Below are positions 52,809 to 62,062 of a stretch of 64,000 nucleotides of DNA, one piece after another. Under the pieces are notes generated by a model. It saw only the letters and a list, made by a program, of their open reading frames with translations. It ran no database searches and had not been told where the DNA came from. The stretch is from Phyllobacterium calauticae (GTDB taxonomy: Bacteria > Pseudomonadota > Alphaproteobacteria > Rhizobiales > Rhizobiaceae): assembly GCF_019991125.1 (NCBI RefSeq), contig NZ_JAGENB010000005.1, positions 348,097 through 412,096 of the forward strand. Reading direction: 5' to 3'. Position numbers and translations under genes: made by a program. The stretch's first letter is position 1, and every line of letters starts with the position of its first letter.

Positions 52809-53634
52809 GGTCCGGATGAACCGGCTGTTCGGCGCGGGGCGCTGCCTCGACGTGGCGATCGATCACGGCGTATGCAATGAGCCGTCATTCCTGAATGGTC
52901 TTGAGGACATGGCGGGTGTCGTCCGCGCGCTGGTGGCGGCAGGGCCGGATGCGATCCAGATGAATTACGGTCAGGCCGACCTTTTGCAGGATGTCGCCGG
53001 CAAGGACAAACCGGCGCTGGTCATGCGTATCGACATGGGCAATCCGTACAATGCCATCCGCCATCGCGACATGTGGGCGGTGCTGCAGAACGAGGCCGAG
53101 CCGCTGATCGGCGCAATCCAGATGGATGCGGCCTGCGTCGTCGTCAATCTTTTCATGTTGCCCGACGAGCCGGACCTGTTCCGTCAGTGCGTGCAGAATA
53201 TCGCGCGGGTCCGCGCCGACTGCGACAAATACGGCATGCCCCTGATGATCGAGCCGCTCGTCATGCAGCCTGTCACGGAACGCGGCGGCTATATGGTGGA
53301 TGGCGATGCCGACAAGATTGTCACGCTCACCCGCCTTGCCCGCGAAATGGGCGCTGATATCATCAAGGCGGACCCGACGACGGCGGCGGAGGATTTTCAT
53401 CGCGTGGTGGAGGCGGCGCGGTGTCCTGTTCTTGTGCGGGGCGGCGGCAAGGAGGATTTGCGCATCGTCTTCGAGAAATCGGCGGCCCTGATGCGGCAGG
53501 GGGCCGTGGGCATGGTCTATGGCCGGAACATCTATCAGCACGCCAATCCCAGCGCGGTGGTGCGCGGGCTGATGGCCATTATTCATGACAATGCCAGCGG
53601 CGAGGATGCCTACGCGCTCTACCAGCAGGGCTGA
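52792..53634 (+). CDS. DeoC/LacD-family class I aldolase
   Basis: TIM-barrel aldolase of 280 aa in the DeoC/FbaB/LacD/LsrF family (PF01791). It is a Schiff-base enzyme: Lys192 in MGADIIKADPTT is the likely nucleophile, and VAIDHGV (Asp24) and LVRGGGKE are the other family blocks. It should cleave a ketose phosphate to two smaller pieces. The start is ATG 52792, behind AAGGAG; it overlaps the GlpD-like gene by 17 bp. Its location between a GlpD-like dehydrogenase and a kinase is unusual for EryC-type pathways. Confidence 0.82.
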   Translation: MRNNLKVRMNRLFGAGRCLDVAIDHGVCNEPSFLNGLEDMAGVVRALVAAGPDAIQMNYGQADLLQDVAGKDKPALVMRIDMGNPYNAIRHRDMWAVLQNEAEPLIGAIQMDAACVVVNLFMLPDEPDLFRQCVQNIARVRADCDKYGMPLMIEPLVMQPVTERGGYMVDGDADKIVTLTRLAREMGADIIKADPTTAAEDFHRVVEAARCPVLVRGGGKEDLRIVFEKSAALMRQGAVGMVYGRNIYQHANPSAVVRGLMAIIHDNASGEDAYALYQQG

Positions 53635-53667
53635 GAATGAAAACAAGAACCTGAGGAGGGGTTCCGT

Positions 53668-55197
53668 ATGGGAGAGTATCTTTTGGGTCTTGATGCCGGC
53701 AACACCATCATCAAGGCCATCATCTTCGACCGGCAAGGCAATGAGATTGCGGCGGCTGCCGAGGAAGGGCACAGCAGCATGCCGCATCCGGGGCACGTGG
53801 AGCGCGGGCTGGACGAGCTTTGGGCCAATGCGCGCCGGGTCATTCAACGCTGCATCGCCGACGCCGGAATAGGCCCGGAGCAGATTGCTGCCATCGGCTG
53901 CGCCGGGCACGGCAACGGTCTTTATACCCTTGACCGTCAGGGCAATCCTTTGCTGGCAATCCAGTCCCTGGACACACGGGCGGCTGATCTGGTTGAGGAA
54001 TGGCAGGCGGAAGGTGTCGGCGACCGCACCTATCCGATCGGCCTGCAGCGGCCCTGGCCGTCACAGACGCCGACGCTGCTTGCCTGGATCAAACGCCATC
54101 GGCCGGAAACATTCGCGCGGATCGGCACGGTGTTCCTGTGCAAGGATTTCATCGTCAACCGCCTGACGGGCAAGCGCGTGAGCGAGGTGTCCGACATGGC
54201 AGGTTGCGGGCTGCTCGACGTCGCACAGCGGCGGTATGACCGCGAGCTGATGACCGCCTTCGGGCTCGGCGATTGCATGGACCTGCTGCCGCCGCTCATT
54301 GAAAGTGCCGATATCGCCGGAACGGTCACGCAGGCCGCCGCCGACCAGACCGGTCTTGCCATTGGCACGCCGGTCATTGGCGGCCTGTTCGACGTGATTG
54401 CCTCGGCACTCGGCTCGGGCGTAACCCGCACGGGTGCAGCGTCGATCATCGCCGGTACCTGGAGCATCAATCAGGTCGTCGTTGACGCGCCCCGCCTCAA
54501 AAAACCGTTCTTCATGTCGTCGACCTTCGATCGCGAGCGTTACATGGCGATTGAATCGAGCGCGACGTCGGCCGCCAACCTTGAATGGCTGGTGCGTGAG
54601 TTCTTCCACGGCGAACAGCCGGATGGAGGCTCGCCATTCGATCGCTGCTGTGAACTGGCGGCGGCGGTGGAACCGGCCGCCGACGATCCGATCTATCACC
54701 CGTTCCTCTACGGCGCGCAGCAGGACGGCAATGCCCGGGCAGGTTTTTATGGCGTCGCGGGCTGGCATACGAAAGGCCATCTGATCCGGGCCTTGCTGGA
54801 AGGCGTGGCCTTTGGCCATCGCCAGCACATCGAAACATTGCGGGACGCAGGCGCCAATTTCGACGAGGCGGTGCTGTCCGGTGGCGGTTCGCGCAGCCTG
54901 ATCTGGCCGCAGATTTTTGCCGATGTCCTGGGGGTTCCGGTGACAGTGGCGCGATCGAGCCAGACCGGGGCGCTCGGCGCAGCAATCGCCGCGGGTACAG
55001 CGGTCGGCATTTTCCCCGATTTTGATGCCGGTGCCGCGGCCATGGTCGTAACGGAGCGGTCCTACCGGCCGGATGCTACAAGGGCTGGCCATTATGCCAG
55101 GCGCTATCAGCTCTATCGGGATATCGCCGATGCCATGGCGCCGGTCTGGAAGCGCATGGCCGCGCGTGACGCCGTGATGGCGGAGGCTGCAGCGTGA
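53668..55197 (+). CDS. FGGY carbohydrate kinase (EryA/LyxK-like)
   Basis: Sugar kinase of 509 aa, FGGY family: N-terminal phosphate-binding [13 protein letters not shown], domain joint [24 protein letters not shown], and the C-terminal [20 protein letters not shown] followed by the [11 protein letters not shown] turn. The sequence resembles L-xylulokinase LyxK throughout and is of the size of erythritol kinase EryA. It probably phosphorylates a polyol or pentulose taken in by the operon's importer. AGGAGGGG lies upstream. The exact substrate needs an assay or a close characterised homologue. Confidence 0.85.
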   Translation: MGEYLLGLDAGNTIIKAIIFDRQGNEIAAAAEEGHSSMPHPGHVERGLDELWANARRVIQRCIADAGIGPEQIAAIGCAGHGNGLYTLDRQGNPLLAIQSLDTRAADLVEEWQAEGVGDRTYPIGLQRPWPSQTPTLLAWIKRHRPETFARIGTVFLCKDFIVNRLTGKRVSEVSDMAGCGLLDVAQRRYDRELMTAFGLGDCMDLLPPLIESADIAGTVTQAAADQTGLAIGTPVIGGLFDVIASALGSGVTRTGAASIIAGTWSINQVVVDAPRLKKPFFMSSTFDRERYMAIESSATSAANLEWLVREFFHGEQPDGGSPFDRCCELAAAVEPAADDPIYHPFLYGAQQDGNARAGFYGVAGWHTKGHLIRALLEGVAFGHRQHIETLRDAGANFDEAVLSGGGSRSLIWPQIFADVLGVPVTVARSSQTGALGAAIAAGTAVGIFPDFDAGAAAMVVTERSYRPDATRAGHYARRYQLYRDIADAMAPVWKRMAARDAVMAEAAA

Positions 55198-56810
55198 GCA
55201 ATGCATCGCCAATAGAGGAAGGCGCCTATGATTTTATCATCGTGGGGGCCGGATCGGCCGGCTGCGTGCTGGCGAACCGCCTGTCAGCCGATCCGAAAAA
55301 CCGCGTCCTCCTGCTCGAAGCGGGCGGCAGCGACCGCTATCACTGGATTCACGTGCCCATCGGCTATCTCTATTGCATGGGCAATCCGCGCACGGACTGG
55401 ATGATGAAAACCGCTGCGGAGGCAGGGCTGAACGGCCGCTCGCTTCCCTATCCGCGCGGCAAGGTGCTGGGCGGCTGTTCGTCGATCAACGGCATGATCT
55501 ACATGCGGGGGCAGGCCGCCGACTATGATGGCTGGCGGCAGGCCGGGAACGCCGGCTGGGGCTGGGACGATGTCCTGCCCTATTTCCTTAAATCCGAAGA
55601 CAATTGCCGTGGAAGTTCGCCGCTGCATGGGGCAGGGGGCGAATGGCGCGTCGAACGGCAACGCCTGTCCTGGCCCATCCTCGATGCGTTCCGCGATGCG
55701 GCCGAAGAGCTTGGCATTGGCAAGACCGATGATTTCAATGGCGGTGACAATGAGGGTTCCGGCTATTTCGAGGTCAATCAGCGCGGCGGCGTTCGCTGGA
55801 ACACCACCAAGGCGTTCCTTCGCCCTGCGTTGAAGCGGTCCAATCTCCGGGTATTGACCGGCGCGGAGGTGCAAAGGCTGGAGTTCGATGGCAAGCGCGC
55901 AACAGCCATCCGCTTTGAGCGAAACGGCCAGCTTTGCAAGGCTGCCGCTCGCGAAATCATCCTGTCGGCGGGCGCGATCAACTCGCCGAAAATCCTTGAA
56001 CTGTCGGGTATTGGAGACTCTCATCTCCTGAAGCAGGCGGGTATTGAATCGTTTCATGACCTGCGCGGCGTCGGCGAGAACCTGCAGGATCATCTGCAGA
56101 TCCGCACGGTTTTCCGCATCGAAGGGGCGAAAACGCTGAACCAGCTCTACCACAACCTCTTGTCGCGCGCCGGGATGGGACTGGAATACGCGTTGCGCCG
56201 TTCGGGGCCATTGTCGATGGCACCGAGCCAGCTTGGCATTTTTGCCAAAAGCGACCCCGCGCTGCTGACACCCGATCTGGAATACCACGTCCAGCCGCTC
56301 AGCACGGATCGCCTCGGCGAACCGCTGCACCGCTATCCCGCCGTGACCGTGTCCGTCTGCAATCTGCGCCCGGAAAGCCGTGGCAGCGTCCATGTCACCG
56401 GACCGGATGCCAGCCGGCAACCGGAAATCCGGCCAAACTACCTGTCAACGCCAGGCGACCGGCTGCTGGCGGCCCGGTCGATCCGCCATGCACGTAATCT
56501 CATGGCGACGCAAACCTTGAAAAAGTATCGTCCGTCCGAGATGCTGCCCGGCACGCAGTACCAGAGCGACGATGAATTGATCCAGCGCGCCGGGGATATC
56601 GCCACCACGATTTTTCATCCCGTCGGAACCTGCAGGATGGGCAGCGACGACCGGTCCGTTGTCGATCATGCCCTGCGGGTGCACGGTGTCGCGGGCCTGC
56701 GCGTCGTCGATGCGTCCATCATGCCAAACATCGTCTCCGGCAATACCAATTCGCCTGTCATCATGATTGCGGAAAAGGCAGCTGATCTCATTCTTCGCGG
56801 GGTGGAATAG
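55194..56810 (+). CDS. GMC-family FAD oxidoreductase
   Basis: Flavoprotein alcohol oxidase/dehydrogenase of 538 aa in the glucose-methanol-choline family. FAD motif [20 protein letters not shown] signature 1 [17 protein letters not shown], signature 2 [15 protein letters not shown], catalytic His in HPVGTCRMG and Asn in SGNTNSP. It starts with GTG overlapping the kinase stop, so it belongs to the operon. It may oxidise the primary or secondary alcohol substrate, or a glycolaldehyde-type by-product after hydration. Which one is not determined by the sequence. Confidence 0.88.
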   Translation: MSNASPIEEGAYDFIIVGAGSAGCVLANRLSADPKNRVLLLEAGGSDRYHWIHVPIGYLYCMGNPRTDWMMKTAAEAGLNGRSLPYPRGKVLGGCSSINGMIYMRGQAADYDGWRQAGNAGWGWDDVLPYFLKSEDNCRGSSPLHGAGGEWRVERQRLSWPILDAFRDAAEELGIGKTDDFNGGDNEGSGYFEVNQRGGVRWNTTKAFLRPALKRSNLRVLTGAEVQRLEFDGKRATAIRFERNGQLCKAAAREIILSAGAINSPKILELSGIGDSHLLKQAGIESFHDLRGVGENLQDHLQIRTVFRIEGAKTLNQLYHNLLSRAGMGLEYALRRSGPLSMAPSQLGIFAKSDPALLTPDLEYHVQPLSTDRLGEPLHRYPAVTVSVCNLRPESRGSVHVTGPDASRQPEIRPNYLSTPGDRLLAARSIRHARNLMATQTLKKYRPSEMLPGTQYQSDDELIQRAGDIATTIFHPVGTCRMGSDDRSVVDHALRVHGVAGLRVVDASIMPNIVSGNTNSPVIMIAEKAADLILRGVE

Positions 56811-56964
56811 CCCTGCTGTCGCGGAGCGCGGACCATATTCGTCTGGAGAACGCAGTATGGCCGTGGCAGTGAGAATTAACCTGTTCAGGGCCAAATAATG
56901 CAAAAAAAGTATCAATCTGGTGTTGGTGGCGTAGTAGCTATCGGCACTATCGGCGCTTACTATA

Positions 56965-56987
56965 AGGCCATAACGAGACTATGGCCT
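56965..56987. promoter_or_regulatory. Inverted repeat upstream of the araC-family gene
   Basis: Perfect 8-bp arms AGGCCATA / TATGGCCT with a 7-nt spacer, 57 bp before the regulator start and in the 233-bp gap after the GMC gene. It could be an operator or a weak hairpin at the end of the polyol operon; no T-run follows. Confidence 0.45.
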
Positions 56988-57043
56988 CTGGGAGGAGGCT
57001 GCCCAAGCCGGGTTGACACCGGCTAGTGCGGGAGGAGCGCCGA

Positions 57044-57928
57044 ATGAAGCCGGATTTGGAAGTTGTTGCCGTCGGCATTGCCGAATCGTTCAAAGCCTGG
57101 GAGCACGGCTATCCCTATCGCACAGTCCGTTGGCATTTCCATCCGGAATACGAGATCCATCATGTCGTTGTCACGACAGGCCAGTATTTTGTCGGCGATT
57201 TCATTGGTGATTTCGAGCCCGGCAATCTCGTGCTGACGGGGCCGAACCTGCCGCATAATTGGGTCAGTGACGTGCCGCCGGGAACGAGTTTGCCCCTGCG
57301 ATGCCGGGTGCTGCAATTCTCGGAGTCGTTCTTTTCAACCGCAAACGAGGCATTTCCCGAGCTGTTCGCGTGCAAGGAGATGCTGGAGATGAGCCGCCGG
57401 GGCGCATTGTTCTCCCCCCGGACAGCGGAATTGGTCGGTCCCTTGCTGGGAGAGCTTGTCGATGCGAGAGGAATCGACCGCATTCAGCTGTTCATGGGTA
57501 TTCTCAATCATATGAGCAGCGCTTCGGGCACCAGGGAACTCGCGAGTGCGCGGTATCATCCCGACCCTTCCGGATTCATGTCGAGCGGGATGAACAAGGT
57601 TCTGGCCTATATCAATGCCAACCTGACCGGACGTTTCGTCGAAGGTGATCTTGCCGATCTGATCGGCCAGAACCCGAGTTCGTTTTCCCGCAGTTTCCGG
57701 CGCCACACCGGGATGGCGCTTGTCCAGTATGTCAACCGGTTGCGGATCAATTTTGCCTGCCACCTGCTGATGAGCAAACCCGACATGTCGATTACCGATA
57801 TCTGTTTTACGTCAGGGTTCAATAATATCTCGAATTTCAATCGTCGCTTTCTGGAACAGAAGGGTATGGCACCCACAAGATTCCGAACATTATTGTCCAA
57901 AAATATAAGAGCGTCAGAAGCCGCCTGA
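57044..57928 (+). CDS. AraC-family transcriptional regulator
   Basis: Regulator of 294 aa. The N-terminal cupin-like sugar-binding domain (WHFHPEYEIHHVVVTTGQYFVGDF, GPNLPHNWVSD) is followed by two C-terminal helix-turn-helix units (LADLIGQNPSSFSRSFRRHTG and ITDICFTSGFNNISNFNRRF). The start is ATG 57044, with GGAGGAGC 8 bases upstream. It precedes the ribitol importer and enzymes on the same strand, so it is probably their activator. The family responds to unphosphorylated sugars. Confidence 0.88.
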   Translation: MKPDLEVVAVGIAESFKAWEHGYPYRTVRWHFHPEYEIHHVVVTTGQYFVGDFIGDFEPGNLVLTGPNLPHNWVSDVPPGTSLPLRCRVLQFSESFFSTANEAFPELFACKEMLEMSRRGALFSPRTAELVGPLLGELVDARGIDRIQLFMGILNHMSSASGTRELASARYHPDPSGFMSSGMNKVLAYINANLTGRFVEGDLADLIGQNPSSFSRSFRRHTGMALVQYVNRLRINFACHLLMSKPDMSITDICFTSGFNNISNFNRRFLEQKGMAPTRFRTLLSKNIRASEAA

Positions 57929-58083
57929 ACGGGAAGGACCGGGAAAACAAACATTGACAGCAAGGCGCAACGAACCATGCCCGTGGTTCGAACGACCTTC
58001 CTTGTCCTTCAAGCAGCATGTCCCGGCGTTCAACGAGCGCGGGATTCATCGAAACCATCATCATTTGGAAGGGAGAAATTCCA

Positions 58084-59151
58084 GTGACATCATTTGCATC
58101 GACGAAGACCGGCGCCGCGGCGCTCGCATTTTGCCTGCTCGGCGGAACGTCCGTATTCGCACAATCCGCCAAGCTAACGGATGCGACCATTGCGTTCCTG
58201 ATGCCGGATCAGGCATCCACACGCTACGAGCAGCACGACTATCCGGGATTTGCAGCCGAGATGAAGAAGCTCTGTCCCGGCTGCAAGGTGATTTACCAGA
58301 ATGCCGATGCCGACGTGTCCCGCCAGCAGCAGCAGTTCAACTCGGTCATAGCGCAGGGTGCCAAGGCAATCGTGCTTGACCCGGTCGACTCGACGGCAGC
58401 GGCCTCGCTGGTGAAGCTGGCGCAAAGCCAGGGTGTCAAGGTCATCGCCTATGACCGGCCGATCCCGTCCACTCCGGCTGATTTTTATGTCTCCTTCAAC
58501 AATGAAGGGATCGGCAAGGCGATTGCGGATTCGCTGGTACAGCATCTGAAGGCGTCGAATGTGCCGGCAGGCGAGGGCGGCGTCTTGCAGATCAATGGCT
58601 CGCCGACCGATGCCGCAGCCGGTCTCATCAAGAAGGGCATTCATGCGGGTCTCAACCACAGCGGCTATCCGATCCTTGCCGAGTATGACACGCCGGAATG
58701 GGCGCCGCCAAAGGCACAGCAATGGGCCAGCGGCCAGATCACCCGGTTCGGCAACAAGATCCTGGGTGTTGTAGCCGCCAATGACGGTACGGGCGGCGGG
58801 GCTATTGCCGCCTTCAAGGCGGCGGGTGTCGATCCGCTTCCGCCCATTACCGGCAATGACGCGACGATTGCGGCGTTGCAGCTGATCATTGCGGGCGACC
58901 AGTACAATACCATCTCGAAGCCGAGCGAGATCGTCGCGGCCGCCGCCGCCAAGGTTGCCGTCCAGCTGCTGTCTGGCGAGACGCCGAAGGCCGAAATGAC
59001 CCTGTACGATACGCCGTCCCAGCTGTTCACGCCGGCGGTCGTCACGGCGGAGAATCTGAAGGCCGAGATTATCGACAAGAAGATCATCAAGGCGGAAGAG
59101 CTTTGCACCGGCCGCTATGCGGAGGGCTGCAAGAAGCTCGGCATTAATTGA
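58084..59151 (+). CDS. Ribitol/pentose ABC transporter substrate-binding protein (XylF-like)
   Basis: Periplasmic binding protein of 355 aa. Signal peptide MTSFASTKTGAAALAFCLLGG.., then a peripla_BP_4 domain of the XylF type: AFLMPDQASTRYEQHDYPGF, AIVLDPVDSTAAASLVKLAQ, VVAANDGTGGGAIAAF, GDQYNTISKPSE. The GTG at 58084 is the likely start (GGGAG upstream, signal peptide begins there). First gene of the ribitol operon. Ligand assigned from the neighbouring ribitol dehydrogenase. Confidence 0.85.
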   Translation: MTSFASTKTGAAALAFCLLGGTSVFAQSAKLTDATIAFLMPDQASTRYEQHDYPGFAAEMKKLCPGCKVIYQNADADVSRQQQQFNSVIAQGAKAIVLDPVDSTAAASLVKLAQSQGVKVIAYDRPIPSTPADFYVSFNNEGIGKAIADSLVQHLKASNVPAGEGGVLQINGSPTDAAAGLIKKGIHAGLNHSGYPILAEYDTPEWAPPKAQQWASGQITRFGNKILGVVAANDGTGGGAIAAFKAAGVDPLPPITGNDATIAALQLIIAGDQYNTISKPSEIVAAAAAKVAVQLLSGETPKAEMTLYDTPSQLFTPAVVTAENLKAEIIDKKIIKAEELCTGRYAEGCKKLGIN

Positions 59152-59167
59152 CGAATGCGTGAAAGAC

Positions 59168-59194
59168 GCTTTCCGGCCGCACGCGGTCGGAAGC
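59168..59194 (+). other. Intercistronic hairpin after the ribitol-binding protein gene
   Basis: An imperfect stem (GCTTTCCGGCCGC / GCGGTCGGAAGC) with one bulged T and a G-T pair, placed 16 bp after the binding-protein stop and before the ATPase gene. There is no T-run. It is the fourth hairpin of this kind in the window. Confidence 0.6.
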
Positions 59195-59237
59195 TCATCG
59201 TTTCACTCCGCCCTGGTATACCGAAAGGCAGGTAGCA

Positions 59238-60059
59238 ATGACTGATATTTCCGATGAAACGATTCCTTCAGGCGAGCCTGTGCTCAGCCTGCGTGGTGTA
59301 TCCAAGAATTTTGGCGCCGTGTCGGCACTGACGGACATTGATCTGGACGTGCATGCGGGCGAAGTCGTGGCCCTCGTCGGCGACAACGGTGCCGGTAAAT
59401 CAACCCTGGTGAAAATCCTGGCTGGCGTGCACCAGCCAAGCTCCGGCACGATCACCTTCAGCGGCAATACTGTGACGCTGGCCAATCCGAGCACGGCGCT
59501 CGATCTGGGCATAGCCACCGTATTCCAGGATCTCGCGCTCTGCGAAAACCTGGATGTCGTTGCCAATATCTTCCTGGGCCGGGAACTCAGCCCGTTGAAA
59601 CTCGACGAGACGTCGATGGAAGTGCGCGCCTGGACGCTTTTGAATGAGCTTGCAGCACGCATTCCAAGCGTGCGCATTCCGATTGCATCGCTATCGGGCG
59701 GGCAGCGCCAGACCGTCGCAATTGCGCGCTCACTTCTGCTCGAGCCCAAGCTCATCCTGCTTGACGAGCCAACGGCAGCGCTCGGCGTGGCCCAGACCGC
59801 TGAGGTGCTCAACCTGATCGAACGGGTCCGCGATCGTGGCCTCGGCGTGGTGATGATCAGCCACAACATGGAAGATGTGCGCGCCGTCGCCGACCGCATC
59901 GTGGTCCTCAGGCTCGGGCGCAACAACGGCATATTCTATCCCGACGCGTCGAACCACGAACTGGTCGGGGCCATCACGGGCGCCGCAGACAATTCGGTGT
60001 CCCGCCGGGCTCGCCGGCTGCAGGTGCCGGTCAACAGCAATCAGGAGGGACACCCATGA
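59238..60059 (+). CDS. ABC transporter ATPase, half-size (FrcA-like)
   Basis: Single-domain ATPase of 273 aa with Walker A (GDNGAGKST), signature (LSGGQRQTVAIARSLL), Walker B (LILLDEPTAALGV) and H-loop (MISHNMEDV). Most sugar ATPases of this importer class, including XylG, have two fused domains of about 500 aa; this one has only the first, like FrcA of the rhizobial fructose importer. It should act as a homodimer. The stop overlaps the permease ATG. Confidence 0.9.
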   Translation: MTDISDETIPSGEPVLSLRGVSKNFGAVSALTDIDLDVHAGEVVALVGDNGAGKSTLVKILAGVHQPSSGTITFSGNTVTLANPSTALDLGIATVFQDLALCENLDVVANIFLGRELSPLKLDETSMEVRAWTLLNELAARIPSVRIPIASLSGGQRQTVAIARSLLLEPKLILLDEPTAALGVAQTAEVLNLIERVRDRGLGVVMISHNMEDVRAVADRIVVLRLGRNNGIFYPDASNHELVGAITGAADNSVSRRARRLQVPVNSNQEGHP

Positions 60060-61306
60060 CCAAGGACGGCAAGCAAGCCGCCATGTTGCTGGATCGCAGC
60101 GATGTGCGGGTAAAACATGAATCCGGCGTGAGCGACGCAGTCCGCGCCTTTTTCGACCGCGTAAAATCCGGCGATCTCGGATCGCTGCCGGTCGTGGCCG
60201 GCCTGATCATCATCTGGACCGTCTTCGCCAGCCTCAATCCCATCTTCCTGTCGAGCAACAATCTCGTCAACCTGCTGTTCGATGCCTCGACGGTCGGGGT
60301 CATATCCCTGGGGATCGTCTGTGTTCTCATGGTCGGGGAGATCGACCTTTCCGTTGGCTCGATCAGCGGGTTCGCCTCGGCGCTGGTGGGGACGCTCTGG
60401 GTCAACCAGGGCTGGCCGATTGCCCTTGCGATCGTCGCGGCTGTCGCCGTCGGCGGACTGTTCGGCTGTCTCTACGCCTTGCTGTTCAACCGCCTGGGGA
60501 TGCCGAGCTTCATCTCGACGCTTGCCGGGTTGCTGGCCGTGCTGGGAATGCAGCTCTACGTGCTGGGAGCGACAGGCTCGATCAATCTGCCCTATGGTTC
60601 GGCAATCGTCGATTTCGGCCAGCTGCTGGTCATGCCGCGTCCCGTTTCGTACACGCTTGCGGTCATACCGGGGATCGTTCTGCTGGTTTCGGGCCTGCGT
60701 ACCATCACGCACCGGCGCGCGGCACATCTGTCCGCGCCTTCGGTCAGCGGCATCGTTTTCCGCGCTGTGGTCATGACAACGGCTCTGGAACTGGTTGTGT
60801 TCTATCTCAATCAGGGCCGCGGCATTCCATGGATGTTCGGTCTGTTCGTGGGCCTGGTGGTGGCCATGAGCTACGCATTGACCCGAACCCGCTGGGGACG
60901 GTCCATGACTGCTGTCGGCGGCAATCGGGAAGCCGCCCGCCGTGCCGGCATCAATGTGCGGTTCATCTATATGAGCGCCTTCGTGCTGTGCTCGATGTTC
61001 GCGGCATTCGGCGGGGTGCTTTCGGCGGCCCGCCTTGCATCGGCGAGCCAGCAGGCCGGCACCGGCGACGTCAATCTCAACGCCATCGCGGCAGCGGTCA
61101 TCGGCGGAACCAGCCTCTTCGGCGGCCGGGGCAATGCCTATTCGGCACTGCTTGGCATCATCGTCATTCAGTCGATTGCCAATGGCCTGACCCTGCTCGA
61201 TCTGTCGTCGTCGCTTCGCTACATGATCACGGGTGCCGTTCTCGCCATCGCCGTCATCGTGGATTCACTCGCCCGCCGATCAAGAGTGTCGCATGGGCGC
61301 GCCTGA
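60056..61306 (+). CDS. Ribitol/pentose ABC transporter permease (XylH-like)
   Basis: Inner-membrane permease of 416 aa, longer than the two other CUT2 permeases in the window (322 and 329 aa), in line with XylH-type proteins. Signatures are [33 protein letters not shown] and [20 protein letters not shown]. It has an N-terminal cytoplasmic stretch of about 45 residues and about ten to twelve hydrophobic segments. Overlaps the ATPase gene by ATGA; 25 bp before the ribitol dehydrogenase gene. Confidence 0.9.
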   Translation: MTKDGKQAAMLLDRSDVRVKHESGVSDAVRAFFDRVKSGDLGSLPVVAGLIIIWTVFASLNPIFLSSNNLVNLLFDASTVGVISLGIVCVLMVGEIDLSVGSISGFASALVGTLWVNQGWPIALAIVAAVAVGGLFGCLYALLFNRLGMPSFISTLAGLLAVLGMQLYVLGATGSINLPYGSAIVDFGQLLVMPRPVSYTLAVIPGIVLLVSGLRTITHRRAAHLSAPSVSGIVFRAVVMTTALELVVFYLNQGRGIPWMFGLFVGLVVAMSYALTRTRWGRSMTAVGGNREAARRAGINVRFIYMSAFVLCSMFAAFGGVLSAARLASASQQAGTGDVNLNAIAAAVIGGTSLFGGRGNAYSALLGIIVIQSIANGLTLLDLSSSLRYMITGAVLAIAVIVDSLARRSRVSHGRA

Positions 61307-61331
61307 CACAAACCCCAAAGTGAGGAATGAT

Positions 61332-62060
61332 ATGAAACAGGATTTGTCCGGAAAGGTTGCGGCGATCACCGGCGCCGCATCGGGAATCGGCCTTGAATGC
61401 GCCAGAACATTGCTGCGGGAGGGCGTCAGCGTTGCCCTCATCGACAGGGCTGAAGGTGCCCTGACAAGCGTGTGCTCCGAACTGGGACCGCAGGCTTACC
61501 CCCTGGTTGTCGACCTGACCAATCCCGCCAGTGTCGCGACGATGATGCCGAACATTCTCGAGCGCTTCGGCAGGCTCGATATCTTCCACGCCAATGCCGG
61601 TTCCTATATCGGCGGAGAGGTGGCGGATGGTGATCCCGATGCCTGGGACCGGATGCTGAACCTCAACATCAATGCGGCATTCCGGTCGGTTCAGGCGGTG
61701 CTCCCTCACATGGTGGAGAGGAAGACCGGCGATATCATCATGACCAGTTCCATCGCAGGTCTGGTTCCGGTGGTGTGGGAGCCGATCTACACGGCGTCCA
61801 AACACGCGGTGCAGGCATTCGTTCACACAGTCAGGCGGCAGGTGATAAAGCACGGCATTCGTGTGGGTGCGGTCGCGCCGGGCCCGGTCGTCACGGCGCT
61901 GATCAGCGATTGGCCGCAGGAGAAGCTGGATGAAGCCATCGCTTCAGGCGGATTGATGGAGGCGAACGAGGTGGCGGAAGCCGTATTGTTCATGTTGTCC
62001 AGGCCGCGTAACGTCACGATCCGCGATATCGTTATCCTTCCACACAGCACGGACCTCTAG
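61332..62060 (+). CDS. rbtD: Ribitol 2-dehydrogenase (short-chain dehydrogenase)
   Basis: NAD-dependent SDR of 242 aa that should oxidise ribitol to D-ribulose. It has the cofactor motif TGAASGIG (residues 13-20), NAG (88-90), and the catalytic set Asn113, Ser140, Tyr153, Lys157 (YTASK). Long stretches agree with the Klebsiella ribitol dehydrogenase as I recall it, including [31 protein letters not shown] and [15 protein letters not shown]. That agreement is what names the operon's substrate. Start ATG 61332 behind GAGGAA; 2 bp before the kinase gene. Confidence 0.88.
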   Translation: MKQDLSGKVAAITGAASGIGLECARTLLREGVSVALIDRAEGALTSVCSELGPQAYPLVVDLTNPASVATMMPNILERFGRLDIFHANAGSYIGGEVADGDPDAWDRMLNLNINAAFRSVQAVLPHMVERKTGDIIMTSSIAGLVPVVWEPIYTASKHAVQAFVHTVRRQVIKHGIRVGAVAPGPVVTALISDWPQEKLDEAIASGGLMEANEVAEAVLFMLSRPRNVTIRDIVILPHSTDL

Positions 62061-62062
62061 GC

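Noticed and set aside
45422..55197. Reading the operon as an AI-2 (Lsr) uptake and processing system, because SorC regulator, FGGY kinase and LsrF-like aldolase occur together.
   Set aside because: The binding protein does not look like LsrB, there is one permease instead of LsrC plus LsrD, no LsrG is present, and GlpD-like and GMC dehydrogenases are not part of Lsr. A polyol pathway explains more genes.
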